A stretch of 64,000 nucleotides of DNA from Cylindrodendrum hubeiense (Eukaryota; Ascomycota; Sordariomycetes; Hypocreales; Nectriaceae): contig JAANBB010000057.1 of the NCBI GenBank assembly GCA_014621425.1, forward strand, positions 62,001-126,000, in the 5' to 3' direction. This document shows, piece by piece, positions 22,935-35,419 of this stretch; within the stretch, counting starts at the first letter, position 1; each line of letters starts with the position of its first letter. Made by a program: the position numbers and the translations under genes. The notes under the pieces are model-generated. The model saw only the letters and a list, made by a program, of their open reading frames with translations. It searched no databases and was not told the origin of the DNA.

Positions 22935-24490
22935 GGCGACGGCGGTATTGGGGGAGTACAAGTAAGGGAGAGAGTGCAGAGCCCAGTGGAAATTTTAAGG
23001 CCCCGCTGTCTTATTCCGTCCAGAGTCTTTCCAGGCTGTGGATTCTTAGCAAATGGAATCCTTCGGAGAGGCAGGGCGGGGGCTTGCTGCACTGGCTCTG
23101 TACTGGCCCTGCACTGCCGTTTAGCTCCTTGTTGTATGACGGCTTCAGTGCAAATCTCACCTAAATTTCAGTACCGACCAGGATCCACACTACCTCTTCA
23201 ACGACGGAAATTAGGTGAGAGCTGAAGTACCTTGTTTGAGACTCTTTCTGACTGGCTGTGACCCTGGCCAGGAATCCTGCTTCTGCAGGGATCGTTGTTT
23301 CAAGATGTCAGCCCACCGGACAGACAGCCGTCAAGCGACAATTACAAATCAAACTACGTAGTACCTATTAGGTAGGTTGCATTTGGGGAATGGAAAAGAT
23401 AAATATGCATGAATCCCACGAGAGGGCGGCAGGTGAGAAAATACCTGCTGCTGGGGTCGCATTGAAGGAGATAACAAGTCAATAATGGCCGCCCATCTTA
23501 CCGTTCACCTAAGACGTCTGACTTGCTACCTTGAACCTTAAACTTGATAGACTTCTCTCATTGTATCCGCAATTGACCTCAGGACATTGTTTGATCCACT
23601 AATTAGCATTACAACACGAGGGAAACCGAATGCGCTTCCTTCCTACAGACCACAAGGGCGTAATAGGTAATCATCAGCGGCATATTTCGCGACTAGGTTC
23701 TCTCTTCAAAATAGTAAGGCAGTAGATTCTGACCGCAATACACATAGGTAAATCTCATAAATCTTGAGGCAGATATTCATGTCTATTTCATATATATTTT
23801 GCGAAGACCCTCCGTTGCCTAGACATACGAAGCAATAATATACCTTAACTGGATGCTATACTTGCAGGTTATCCAGTACAATTTCTCTAAATATAAAATT
23901 AAGGGAATAAGTATCATCTTCAACTTCGGCGTGGCCCAAATGCCTTTTAAGCTCTGGTTAGCATGTTCGTTTAAAAATAAGAAACTTTCACATCAGATCT
24001 CGCATTACAAGCGGAATTAAGCCTGTCCAGGCCCGTATCGGATGATCCATACATCACTGAGAACCAGCAGGATCAAAGATCATGGGATAGGCTTGTCCTT
24101 TTTTACCTCTATATAGCACATTCATGTCCTCTCATAAAATTATTCGAAACCATCTCAATGGCGCCTCAATCCGGCACCAGGAAACCTCGCTCAGCTTCTC
24201 TAGTTTGAGCTCAATTCAACAGATTCGTTCCTATTCTATCCTTAAAATCGCCCAACCTAATTCCCTACTGCAAACTTCGTCTCTCTAGATACATCTGTCT
24301 ACCCACTTATGCCTCTTGCAAATATCCTCACTGATTTGTCGGGGTATTCTCCCCGTGAAAGATAGAGAAGACCCTATTTTCAGTAATTCAACAATGACTT
24401 ATTTCCCCGAGCGCCTTCTGATGATGAATTCTCCAGAAGGCGTTCTACACCCAACAAACGACAAGATTTTCATTTTCATCTCTAGCCAGG
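22935..24490. other. intergenic region, 1.6 kb
   Basis: Between two minus-strand genes, holding the promoter of the membrane protein gene and the 3' end of the transcription factor gene. Short frames only, none with support. Confidence 0.5.
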
Positions 24491-26807
24491 TCAGAAATGA
24501 CCAGGAGGATCGCCCGGAAAAAGGCCTGTTGGGTCAATCACGTAGTTGGAAAGTTGGTCAACGATCCAATCCGTGCTTAGTGACGCGTCGCCTTCGATTG
24601 ATAGTGGCGGTAGTAGTTGTGAAGGCGATGGGTTCGACTGAGGCAGAACAGTCTGCAGCTTACAAACAACGGGAGAAACATCATACGGCATACCCAGCTG
24701 AAACAGGGCTCGTTCACGCTCTCGCCATGCCCTCAGAATAGAGACACCGAGCTCGACGTTTTCCCTTCTTGCCATATCCCACATTTCTGTATGCGTATGG
24801 TAAACACGGTCGATTAAAGCCCAAGAGCGATCGACCAGTCCACCGAGGGTTCGGTGTTGGAGATTGCCAGCAATGAATAGAATAGCATCAGTCTCGAAGT
24901 GGAGCTTCAAAAACCAGAAAAAGCTGGTGTCTGTCATCTCATCACACAAGTTTACGTGATTCTCAAAGTGTATGACACAGATTCTAAACACGTTGTCCTC
25001 GGCATTGAAGATCTCGGTCCCCCACTCTGGTAATTCCTGTATCGGCGTCAAAATTGCCAGCAAATCCGCTGTGATGAAATGTCGAAGCCTGCTCGCAAGT
25101 AGGTGTAAAGGGCCGGCTGAGGGGTCGATGTACTTTTGTTCCAGAGCCAGAAGTTTTGCGTCGAGTATTTGAACCAAATATTTGCAAGCTGTTGACCCCA
25201 TTGGCGTCGGTTTGGTCCCGTTCGTATCATCTCCGCTATTTATTCCGAGGCTTATCGTCTGGATGTCGGTGATGCGATTCTCGATCGAAAATTGACATAT
25301 TTCGCAGAGCAACAAATAAAATCCCATCTCAGTCGGGCTTTCGCGTGGGCGTATTGGCTCCATGAAATTTGGAAAGAGATCAGCATCGTTGACGTTATGT
25401 GGGAACTTTGTATCCCAATTCCAGGTGAGCAAGGGCTCATGGAAGCCCGATGCAATGGCATACTTTGTGTCAGACATGAGTATCTGCCACCAAAGCCTCC
25501 GACGCATCTCTGCTTCGAACGGTGTGAGATTCAAGGTTTCACCGTCCTTGTGCAATCCCATTTTCTGGGCCATTCTGATTAACATGCCGCTGATGATCCA
25601 CGTTTCGTGACGGCTGGTACGACCATGCAGAGATAGCTAGTTCGTGTATTAGTTCACTTAGTCTAAGTCTAGGACAGATTGCGTCAGATGAGACTTACCA
25701 AATATAGGACTAATGCTTGTAAGGTCATCATGTCGTATTTCTCCAAGATTCTTGATCGCGTAAACGCAGACTTGGCTCCCGAAGCGAATCTCAGCAGCGC
25801 TTGTTCTCTAGTCATTTTCAACAGCTGAGAGGATTCTTCTTCTGTCAAGGCGAGGGTTGAAACAGCGTAGATGGAAAAGAGCAACGACTGAGCGTTCTGA
25901 GAAATACTGGAGTGGTCAGTCGAAGCCTCAACCACAAGAGGCTGTAGGCTTGGGACGTGAATAATCTTGGTGAGCGGGTTCACTCTCTCCAAAAAGATCT
26001 GCCAGAGCTTGAATATCTGCACAGGAGTTGGGGTGACATCCTCAGTGAGATTGATGTGTAAATCACCGAATGAGACATTAACATCTTCTCGAGGAGGAGT
26101 CAAATCAGAATCAGTCGCGCTTCGTTCCTCGTCATCTAGAAGTTGACGCATGGATTGAAGCTATAGATATAGTTAGTAAGCCAGGTAAGAAAAGGCAACG
26201 GTTCAAATAGAATGCATATAAGCTCATTCTATAGTGTAGATTGAGTATTATATGCACAACAAAGTACTTACTTGATTCTGGACAGTTGCCCAAGGAAAGT
26301 TGTCCACATACTTGACGCTGCCGTTTTCGATGATGACTTTACCCTTAGGCATCCAGATGGGGTTAAGGTCCTTGTCATCATCCGCAAATGGAGTCAATTG
26401 AGATTGAGCTGTGCTCTGAGGTGAATCCAACATGGAGGCGGCGTAATCAGTAGAGCGGGCCGTAGAAGCAGCCACCTCACTTGGCGTGGCTGATAGTTCA
26501 TGTTGCTTCAGCAGGGCTTCACACCTTGCTAGTCTCTCTCGTAAATCTCGATTCGTCCGCCTGCTTTTACGTGCAGGGGCTGGGGTGGAGGGAGTACATA
26601 TTGCGTTGACCTGCATATTTTAGACCTGGGTCACTCTCCGTCCTTGGAGGCGATGCTCACCTTGTCGCAGTTTGAACAGGGCGCGCCTTTGTCGCACTTG
26701 ATCTTTCGCTGCTGGCACAAAACGCACGACAGGATTCTTGGAGATCTGGGATTCACAGGGGCGTCGGCACTCATTGGAGATGCTGTGTTTGAGGGGAGGT
26801 TTTGCAT
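24491..26807 (-). CDS. Zn2Cys6 fungal transcription factor
   Basis: Four exons in gene order, 26807-26661, 26610-26272, 26160-25699 and 25636-24491, give 697 residues. The first intron falls inside the zinc cluster. Only after splicing is the CX2CX6CX5CX2CX6C pattern complete (SCVLCQQRKIKC, DKGAPCSNCDK, VNAIC), starting near residue 28, which confirms the splice. A basic, helical linker (NRDLRERLARCEALLKQHE) probably forms a dimerising coiled coil. The fungal transcription factor domain follows (SLHGRTSRHETWIISGMLIRMAQKMGLHKDG, then EMRRRLWWQIL). The protein is expected to bind paired CGG half-sites in the nucleus. The start is the ATG at 26807; upstream in-frame sequence has no ATG. The neighbouring sugar transporter is a possible target, by position only. 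Confidence 0.9.
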
Positions 26808-28612
26808 CTTGACGGTACCCCTCCGCTCACCGACTAGGGTCTGTAAACGAAGCTGCGGCACACAGAGATGGCTTTTGGTGACTAGGCAGATGGTCTTTAC
26901 TGTATTTCGGTCGTCGGATTAGGTGGTAAAGGACAGGTGTGACGACAGGAGGTGAGAGGAGGGAGAGACATTGGGGGAAACGTCGTTCCCCTAAATTGTC
27001 CGTATTGCCGTTGGCCGCAACATCTGTTCGACGGGGAGCATAAGAGCCCGAACTCCCGATTGGCGCGCGGGGTTTTTAGCACGAGCTAATTCGCCGCTGG
27101 AGGGTATTACAGCGCTCAGGCCTGCCAAGACACCCTATTTTCGTAAGCACGCCTCCCGGAGATGCCGAGAATCATCAAGATTGGGTATAAATTCGGGGAA
27201 TTTCATGCAACTTTCGGACTACAATCAAGAATGTTTCGGATCTAATACCACATGTGGTAATGTATCCAAGCTTTTTATGCGAAACAGCCACGTTTTATTC
27301 CCTGTGATCCGTGCTTCCGAAGCCATGGCGCGTCTGATCATTCGCTGAAGCACATGGCGTCACTTTGATCCCCCTCGTCTGGTTCCAGTCAGTCCGTATA
27401 TTAGAGCTGCAAAAGCGCTGGTCAGCTTCTTGAAAATGGCATTTAAATCTTCGTCGCACGTTGGAGACTTTCTCAGATCCATCCCTTAGGCCACCTGCTC
27501 CACTCCAAAGGTTCTTCAAGGTGTACCTGATGAAACCGCTCATGAGTTTGCATAGTCTTAGCGACTGAAAATACAGTGAATTTGAACTTGAGGAATACGA
27601 GGTGGTGCGGGTTCTCAGATTTTGTTCTTTATCGATACTTCTAAGACAATGAAAACAGGAAACCCTATTAATAGGAAATAGAGAACAAAATGGCGGGTTG
27701 CTCCTAAATACCTACATTTATGCTCATGTATCCTAGAGAGTAAAAGTCACACAACTAATAGTCGGAAAGAGAGGTTCGGGTTTAGTTCTCTTAGCGGAAT
27801 CGCCAGCAATCAGGATTGCCCTTTTACGCAGTCAACTCCGGCTATGGAGTCATTCACTCTGGATTAGACGTAAAGGAGGGGACCAACAGCCCGACAAATC
27901 ATGTGGAAAAAGAAGAAAAACAAGAGGCAGCCTTCGCACAAAATGTTGTAATCCAGAAAGAGAGCATATTTATCCTGATCTTTAATCATCTGCTACTGAG
28001 AAGGGCTTTCGTGCTGAATGACACAAAACTCCACCCCACTATTAGCGAAATCAACTCCAGGGTAGCCGATCCGGAGCCGAGGTCAAATCTGATGTTGGAA
28101 GCAATGCCACTCAACAATTAGATTTGCAGGCGTTTGACGGAAACTCTAGAGCAAGTATTGACATGTTTGAATTGGTTTTGTTAGTTTTTAGTGGTGAGGG
28201 TACCTCAGATTTGGAACATACACATCCTATTGAAGTCAGTCTGTCTCCTCGTTGCTTGCAATTTATTCGTGGCGCTAGTTTCTCCCAGCTCATATCACCC
28301 CGCAAAATTTGATCTAGTTTACCTCGGCTGTGAGACTGAGCAACGGGATCTCATAAGGCTCCAAATCAGCCTACAGTGCTGTTGATCTTCTCAATACACT
28401 TCATCGCATCCATTGAATCAGCCTCCGACATCATTGCTGATATTAATGTAGTACACATTTATCTCGGTCAGTGTGAGGTCGCTGTTATTTAACGACGCCG
28501 AATGAATTCTACAAATAAAGTTGTAGAAATAGATTATAGTAGGTTTATTGAGCTAAAGATTCTCTCTCCTGTTATATTGTGATTATTCTAGTGCAATCTG
28601 AAATTGTGACCT
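26808..28612. other. intergenic region, 1.8 kb
   Basis: Promoter side of the transcription factor and 3' side of the sugar transporter. Frames such as 27295-27543 (minus) and 27816-28121 (plus, TTG start) lack support. Nothing else recognised. Confidence 0.5.
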
Positions 28613-30409
28613 CTAGCTGCTATGTTCCACTCCCTCCGTGTCGGTGTTGTCATGACGATCTGAACCACTCTTCTCCGGCTTGTCGGCAACCCAAGAACTG
28701 CTCTTGATCGGGTTGACATGCTGGACATACATGGTGTCAATCTCCTCGAGGGTACGGTCTTTCGACTCGATAAGGAAGAAGAAGACGATGGCCACAAGAG
28801 CGGCACAACATCCTGCAAAAACAAGACCATACAAGTAGTCAATGGCATCAGTAATAAATCGAGTGCTAAGTGTGGTGTTAGTATATCAACGCTTCAATAT
28901 CAATTCGATTAGATACTCACAAGAAAGAAATCATGCTAGTTTAAGTTAGTAAAAGAATTATCAAGTGGGAATCGATGATTGGGAACTTACAAATTCCAGA
29001 ACCAGTTGGCAGCGGTCGCGAGAGCCATGCATCGGCCACGGTACTGAGCAGGGTAGAGTTCTGCAACGACAGCCCAGACGAGAGGGCCCCAGGTGGTAGC
29101 AAAGGCAGCGATAAATAAGCAGGAGAAAGCGATGAGTACACTTCCGGCCTTGGGGGAGTTCATCGGGTTCTCCTGATCCAGAGCGAAGTGTCCGACAAAT
29201 GCATAGACGCTGACGGGTTAGAAATTAGCGAAGTTCGTCCAAGAACTCACGAAATACTCACAAGAAGCACATCATCATCCAAAGTCCACCGACCATCAAG
29301 GCCTTACGGCGGCCGCACTTTGCCACGACCCACAGGCCTCCAAAGGTACAGGCGACATTGACGGATCCTAGAATGATCTGGGTGACATAGCTGTTGCTAA
29401 TTCCGGTGGAGGAGAAAGCCGTGGTTCCGAAGTAGAAGAAGAAGTTTGCACCAGTGAGCTGCTGGCCGGCTTGAAGGGTCATGCCAAGAAGCGTGCGATA
29501 GAGCATGCGAGGTCCGGTAAAGATCTCGTGCCACTTTGTGTCGGCGCCAGCCTTCTCTTCTTCTTGCTTGGCGCGGATCTCGTCCATTTGCTTCGTCACA
29601 CTGTAGTCATCAGGCGCCACACCAGCCAACCTGGCGATGGTGTTGCGAGCTTCCTCGACACGGCCCTTTCGATAGGCATAACGAGGTGACTCGGGAAGGA
29701 AGAGGATACCTCCGCCGAGAATCAGGGCCCAGAGGAATCCAAGTCCGTTGGGAACTCTCCAAGATGCACTGGTCTGGTTGGACTCAGTTCCCCAGTTCAC
29801 CATCTCGGCGGTCCAGATTCCCAGGGTGATGAAGAGCTGGTACGTTGCTACCAAGATACCACGAATGATAGCAGGGCTACTCTCGGATTGGTACATGGGG
29901 ACTACTACCGACAGGGATCCAATACCGAGACCCGTAACGAGACGGCCGACGGCGAATTGGGCCCACTGTTTCTCGGAAGAAATCTCGATGATCGTGCCAA
30001 TCATGGTGAAGAGAGCTGAAGATGAGATGGTGAGGCGGCGACCAATGATGTCGGACATTGAGCCTGAGATGAGGGATCCGATCAAGCAGCCAACGCAGAG
30101 AAGACCAACAATGGTACCCTGTCGGGCGGCAGTGAAGGTGAAGGATCCATCGGACTGCTCCTCGCCAAAGCGTTCGGCATAGTTGTCCATCAGGAAGAAG
30201 CCAGAGATTTGACCACTGTGGATTGCATTAGACACGCCTTTGACATTCTGGATCATCATGACCTACCTGACATATCCGAACATGAATCCACCAATACTAG
30301 CAACAAGACCCAGGAAGCAGGCCAAGGCAGTGATTTTCTGATGAGCAGTCTCATCGAGAGGTTGGTGGGTTGGGGGCTCCACACGCCCTTTCTGGCCCAT
30401 TATCGCCAT
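28613..30409 (-). CDS. MFS sugar/hexose transporter
   Basis: Five exons in gene order, 30409-30267, 30215-29262, 29209-28991, 28935-28921 and 28865-28613, give 527 residues. The signatures are those of the fungal hexose transporter family (TC 2.A.1.1): SIGGFMFGYVSGQISG in the first membrane helix, SDIIGRRLTI, GRLVTGLGIGSLSVVVPMYQSE, PESPRYAYRKGR before the central loop, QQLTGANFFFYFG in helix 7, and VAELYPAQYRGRCMALATAANW in helix 10. About 12 membrane helices are expected, so a plasma-membrane H+/sugar symporter or facilitator is likely. The fourth exon is only 15 bp (five residues) between two 55-bp introns; it keeps the last helices in frame. The tail is acidic and hydrophilic. The preferred sugar cannot be read. 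Confidence 0.93.
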
Positions 30410-33267
30410 GATTAAGATAGTAAGATAAGATTGTATTGTTTGCAACAAATTGTTGAGTAAAGTGAGTCACTGAATGATGATATTTTCTGAGCTTAACGAG
30501 AGAGGGCGAAAGAGATCCTTTTACACTGCGGATTAATGGGCCCCATGACCCCCACTGACGCGGAAACCGTCCCATGATTAGTGAGTCCACGGCGATGCGT
30601 CGGAGGAAGCATGTATGGGGCCGTCATGGGATTCCCAAATATTTCAGGGACAAGAGTAAATTGCCCGAGAGATTCCTGCTGCCGGGGAAGCCGAAGGCGG
30701 AGCTTTGACGTCAGTGAGGGCTCTCGGTCGGGCCTATTCAAACTCTTCGCCTCGTCTCTGCAGCTACGTCATCGCAGGAGAATCGAGCTGCTGCAATGCG
30801 CTGTGCTTGGATTGAAATACAGAATTAATTTCTACGATTGCCAATTCTTCGTGGAGCGCGGTCCCAGCTGGAGTATTTATGACCCTCCAGCTATCAATTT
30901 CTGATTGAATGAGATTGCGATGAATGGCAAAAATCTTTTGCATTCGCCACTCCCGGTTGTCTCGGGCCCTGATAAGCGGCACTTGAAGGTAGGGTCCAGT
31001 GGGTCTCAGGCGGGCCGATGGACCCAGATTTCCTGTTTGAGACCGGAACTAGCGGTGGAGTGATTGAGGCTCAAGATGAGGCTCAACAGCCCATTACATC
31101 GCATCCATCGAATTCGAGAGCCCAAGCGCCGTGGATTTCGCGCACAAGATACATCTAAGCCACCTGGACATGATTCCAACCTGACGGCTTCATTTTTTGA
31201 AGCCTTTTTTGTTTCTTTCGTGGTTGCCGTCTCTCCTTTTCCCTTATCTCTATCATCTCATGCTAAGCGAGAAATGCCGTTTGACGACAATTCACCGAGA
31301 TTCGGCCCGATCATCGTGCGTCCGTCAAGTCCGTTAGATGTTCCACTTTCACACCGAAAAGTAGATAATTGTGGATTTCCCAGTGTTGTCATCATGCAAC
31401 CACAGGAACAAGGATGCAGGGATTACTTCTTGATTGCCGATTTTGGCCCCAAAGATTCGAGATGCTTCGCCATCTGCTCCTTCCCAATGGTGCATGATTG
31501 TTCGTGGGGAATGAGAATTGGCTACTCAAATGTCGTCGAGTTGGCCCTGAGATGCCGAGTTTTCCCATTGTGATTTAATATCGTATGTTGAGATAATTTT
31601 CGATGCTGAGATGCTTAGCGATGGCGCCATAGCCTACTCCCTGAGGCTCAACTAGAGCAGCATCTCAATCTAGACCCCTGCATATCACCCGTGCAAACAA
31701 CTCCATATTTACACCGGAGGTGACACCGGCGAGAGTGGTTTGACTGGCCACCGTGTGGATAGAACATACGTAAAGAAAGGGTCAAGGATATTATTAAAAG
31801 AATTCGGCGTATTAAGTACAATTCTTCGCAATACTTTCTGGAACGGTACAGCTAAATCCGTTGGTTGCACCCCCCCTATTCTTGCGATTGAGGTTCGTGA
31901 TCCAATAGAAAGCGGTTATCAGTCAGCGGAAATCCCGATTGATAGGATAATGGTCAGATCATTGTCTGCTGCTGATTACAGAAGGGAAGGAAGAAGCGCG
32001 AGAATCACCATCCTACTATTTCATGCTGCAGCCAACGAGATATTATTGTTCCACCTGATTTCTCACATGCCTCGAAAGAGTGGAAGACTGATTGACCTTA
32101 AGCCATCTTCAAATGTTCTTTTAAAAAATGAAGCTACGCTAGATCATATCTTGCACAAATTTTACAGAGCAATTCATACCTAGAACCAAGCCATCCCTCA
32201 ACAGAAAATGACTCCACCATTGCCAAGTCCAGTCACTACTTCTGTAACGCGCTTCCCGCAACCCAGCTATTCATCGGCCGTGCATGGAATCGGACCGAGT
32301 GAAGGTGGAAATTGCTCATATGGGGTTGAATACGAGGTCGGCCTATGGTATCTTAATAAGAAATGTGTGATGCATCTGCATACGTATTCGCCAATACATG
32401 TCAGCAGTAATGATCTATGTGGCCAAAGCTTTGAACTGCACTCTGATTGTTGCATTCGGGCAATCAAGGGTATCTAGCGAGCTGGATGACGGGTAGTACG
32501 AGATACATATCATATTCAGCCTTGGCTCATCAAGAACAGCATTGATTATACACCTATGATATGAAATTTGCCGATATTGAGTGGAGCCATGGCAAGTACG
32601 ATAATGTACGATTACTTTGTTGATTCTAATCCGATATATATTGTATGATCCTTATCTTTTGGTCGGTAATCAAAGTGGAGATGTTCCACGACGATGCATG
32701 AAGCAGAATTACAATATTGAAGCAACTACATAGAAAGCCTTAAGCGCAGATCATGATTGGGCTTAATTTGCAGGCCATTTGGCAGGTTAAAAATTCAACA
32801 AACGAAAGGACTGTGTTTCCAGCCTTGTGGGTGGTCGTTCACGATCTACCTAAATAATTGGGTCGGCTCACTATTCCCGTTGCCAAATTCCCGTGTCCTA
32901 CACCAAAAACAGAACTTACAACCCAAGCTATCACTACAACCAATGAACCCGAAAAGTAGTAAACATAAATAGATAAAAAATCACGCTGATTCGGTATGGC
33001 TAGTGGGAAGGGCCGATCGGAACACACACTAGGCAAAACCAACTCCGCTCACCAGCACAAAAGCCAGTGTAGGGTACCAGTCTCTAGGACTTGCAAGAAA
33101 TTCGGGTATTGAGATCGCAGCCACGCAACAACCAAGCTAGAAGTTTGGAATACGGATATTAGGCGCGTGTGATTATACTCAAACTGAAGTAATCATTAAA
33201 GAATTGGGGCAGAACAAGACTTAAAGACTATATTGGTAGCTGGTGGTGATGAAAATGAACAACAGAG
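30410..33267. other. gene-poor stretch upstream of repeat B
   Basis: The right flank of the sugar transporter (its promoter) is followed by 2.8 kb with only unsupported plus-strand frames at 31076-31573, 31740-32183 (TTG start) and 32208-32477. They show no domain, signal peptide or splice pattern. The region may be decayed sequence. Confidence 0.45.
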
Positions 33268-33272
33268 ACAAG

Positions 33273-33520
33273 TGTCAGAAGGAATTGACCCGGAACCCTT
33301 CCGTAGGTCCGATCGGCCTGAGCTCCGCAGGGCCGATCGAGACGGACCTAGCCCCACAAGTCAGTCCGGAGCCGGTTCCGAAGACAACAGCTGCGGAATA
33401 AGACCTTCCGCAGGAGCCGAAGATGTTCTATAAAAGAACAGCTCGTAGACCCCTCAATAGATAGAAATGAAGAGCTTCGATCGTCCTCAATTGCATCACA
33501 TTCATTTACACAGTTCAATA
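33273..33520 (+). mobile_element. solo-LTR-like element, copy B
   Basis: This 248-bp block is nearly identical, in reverse orientation, to 14374-14618. It runs from TGTCAGAAGG to TTCAATA. Flanks ACAAG (33268-33272) and ACAAT (33521-33525) match in four of five bases and look like a worn target duplication. A TATAAAAG box lies at 33429-33436. The core contains arms GATCGGCC (33311-33318) and GGCCGATC (33331-33338), extended by AGGTCC/GGACCT, that form a hairpin. The intact TATA box in the TG-first orientation supports an LTR reading from left to right. No retrotransposon body lies next to it. Confidence 0.72.
33305..33349. repeat. inverted repeat (hairpin) inside repeat B
   Basis: Arms at 33305-33318 and 33331-33349 pair through AGGTCC-GATCGGCC and GGCCGATC-(GAGAC bulge)-GGACCT, with a 12-base loop. 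The same structure is present in copy A, so it belongs to the element. Confidence 0.7.
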
Positions 33521-33525
33521 ACAAT

Positions 33526-34593
33526 TATGATCGATACCACCTTACAATATCGTCTGATTAGATACATCACTAAAAGATGCTACAATATGGACCAAAAAGA
33601 CTGACAATTGGTCATTACCAAGGATGACTGCAATGATAACTGATGACGCTGATTGTCCGGAATGTTACACTGCGATGACGAAGGTAGACGGTCTAACCAG
33701 CCAGACCCAAAACTTTTCCCCTGGCGATCTAAATCCACTGGTCGATTACCGGCCTAAATAATTCTGTCACCGACAACTCACGTGTGATGCTTGTCAGAGT
33801 CACTGTGGTCGAGATACTCCATCTGGCGGATACTTCGGTATTTTGGTTTTCGGTTACCATGAGTCGAGGCGTCCACAAACCTCTTTTGGAATGTAGTTTG
33901 TTTATTTCATAGCCCCCATGGTGACCAAGATTTGTGTCAAGCACCAAGTACCGCAGCAGCTGATTGCTTCTAGTCCTCTCCCAATTGATAAATCTCTCAT
34001 ATCAACCATCTAAGCCTCCATGCGGCTGGAGTTGTCTTTCCAGTTGCCTATTACGGCAGGTGATAAACAGAAGCGGCATGGAAGGAAGCGCCCCGCTGGG
34101 GCTGCTGTGGTGGCTGTGCTCTTGCTGACGTGTCCCAATTGAGAAAACTACAGCCAACGAGACCGATGTGGCACCATAACGACAGAAGCAATCTGCATGT
34201 GACCTTCGTATAAATGTGTTGCACCACTCCCCGGAAAGATATGGTTCGGTTAGGCAGCCGTTAAAGGGAAACAGGGCATGCATAGTAGCTACACAGCCCA
34301 GCTGAGTCCTTCTAGAAGCACATCAACCGGGCGCGCGATTGCATCGCAGCGGGCGCTTTGTCCAAGTGCTAAGGCCTGGAGTTTATATATTAGACAAATG
34401 GCATCAATCATGATTGTAATTTAGATCATTCGCTTCTTATTTATGCATCGATACTCGAATTTGCGATCACTCATAGATTTATCGTGATCATCAAAGTGCA
34501 TCTGCCTCTTTGGCAAATTGACTGGAGAAATACACCTGTTTTTCATGCTCAACGTTACATCACACAAAGATCCCGCGCCCACTATCCGCAGCC
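33526..34593. other. gene-poor stretch after repeat B
   Basis: About 1.1 kb with no supported gene on either strand. Short minus-strand frames (33729-33947, 34002-34283) have no recognisable content. Confidence 0.45.
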
Positions 34594-35187
34594 ATGTGTC
34601 TTCCATTTGGATTTAGGCAAAAGAAGCGCTCTGCTGAAAAAATGTCCAAGGCCATTCCGGCAGCTCGGAATCCCCGTTTACCGTCCACTCATCGATATTC
34701 TAACGATACTGAGAAATCAACATCCCATATTCTCCCTTCAGCTGAGGTTTCTCGACCACCGTCCACTGTACGCTACACGGATAATGCGAAGAAACCAACC
34801 CCCCTCTCTACCCCTAGAGCTCAGATAACAATCTTTTCATCACCTGTCCCGTACAAAAGACATGCTGTGGATGTGTCTTCAAAGAACACCCCAGCGGCCG
34901 ACGCTCCACTCACGTCGTCCACCCTGCCCTATGTCAGAGACAAGAAAAGAATCTCTAAGCTAGGAGTAGCACAACTCGACGACAGAGAATTCCAAAAGCT
35001 TCATGCAACACACCGCGGAGAAAATCCAAATTACCCTAGTCTTCTCTTTGATCTTTTCTCGTTTTTCGATTCTCTCCCTTCCCTTGGTTCACTTAGTGGA
35101 GATGGAGGAGGAGGTGGTGGTGGTGGTGGTTTTGTGGGGGAGGTGGGGGAGACGGAGGTGGTGGGGGAGGTTGTTAGTGGCGGTTAA
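34594..35187 (+). CDS. possible repeat-containing, glycine-rich small protein
   Basis: An open frame of 197 residues from an ATG at 34594. From about residue 28 it shows four degenerate units of about 26 residues with the core P-S-T-x-R/P-Y and trailing Lys/Thr/Pro (LPSTHRYSNDTEKS, RPPSTVRYTDNAKK, SSPVPYKRHAVDV, SSTLPYVRDKK). A PNYPSLLFDLFSFFDSLPSL segment follows, then a poly-Gly run made by GGT/GGA codons. Repeats that align in protein more than in DNA argue for past coding selection. No family is recognised and the gene stands alone in a gene-poor area. It could also be a chance frame through low-complexity DNA. Confidence 0.35.
   Translation: MCLPFGFRQKKRSAEKMSKAIPAARNPRLPSTHRYSNDTEKSTSHILPSAEVSRPPSTVRYTDNAKKPTPLSTPRAQITIFSSPVPYKRHAVDVSSKNTPAADAPLTSSTLPYVRDKKRISKLGVAQLDDREFQKLHATHRGENPNYPSLLFDLFSFFDSLPSLGSLSGDGGGGGGGGGFVGEVGETEVVGEVVSGG
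35100..35180 (+). repeat. G-rich GGT/GGA microsatellite-like tract
   Basis: The plus strand is strongly guanine-rich, with a GGTGGTGGTGGTGG run followed by GTGGGGGAG-type blocks. It codes poly-Gly then Gly/Val/Glu in the frame of the preceding entry. Several closely spaced G runs could form a G-quadruplex. Confidence 0.7.
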
Positions 35188-35419
35188 GGGGTGATGCAGA
35201 CGGCATCAACGACAAGATCACTTCCAGTTATTTGTCTAATATTCCTGTAATGGGTTGTTTGTGAGTTTGTGAGGATGATATCTGACCCGGAAGCTTGACC
35301 AGTCAATTAATGACACCTTTTTTAAGTTTGGGATTGGAACAGAATCAAATTTGTAATTCTCCTAGTAGTAGCCACTCCTCCGAAAACTTAATCATAAAAC
35401 GAAAGTAATTGTATTAAAA

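Noticed and set aside
31064..32477. three successive plus-strand frames in the gene-poor region
   Set aside because: The first two start at TTG, none shows a domain or signal, and no splice sites join them.
33233..33433. open frame across repeat B
   Set aside because: It runs through the LTR-like element in its GC-rich core and is explained by base composition.
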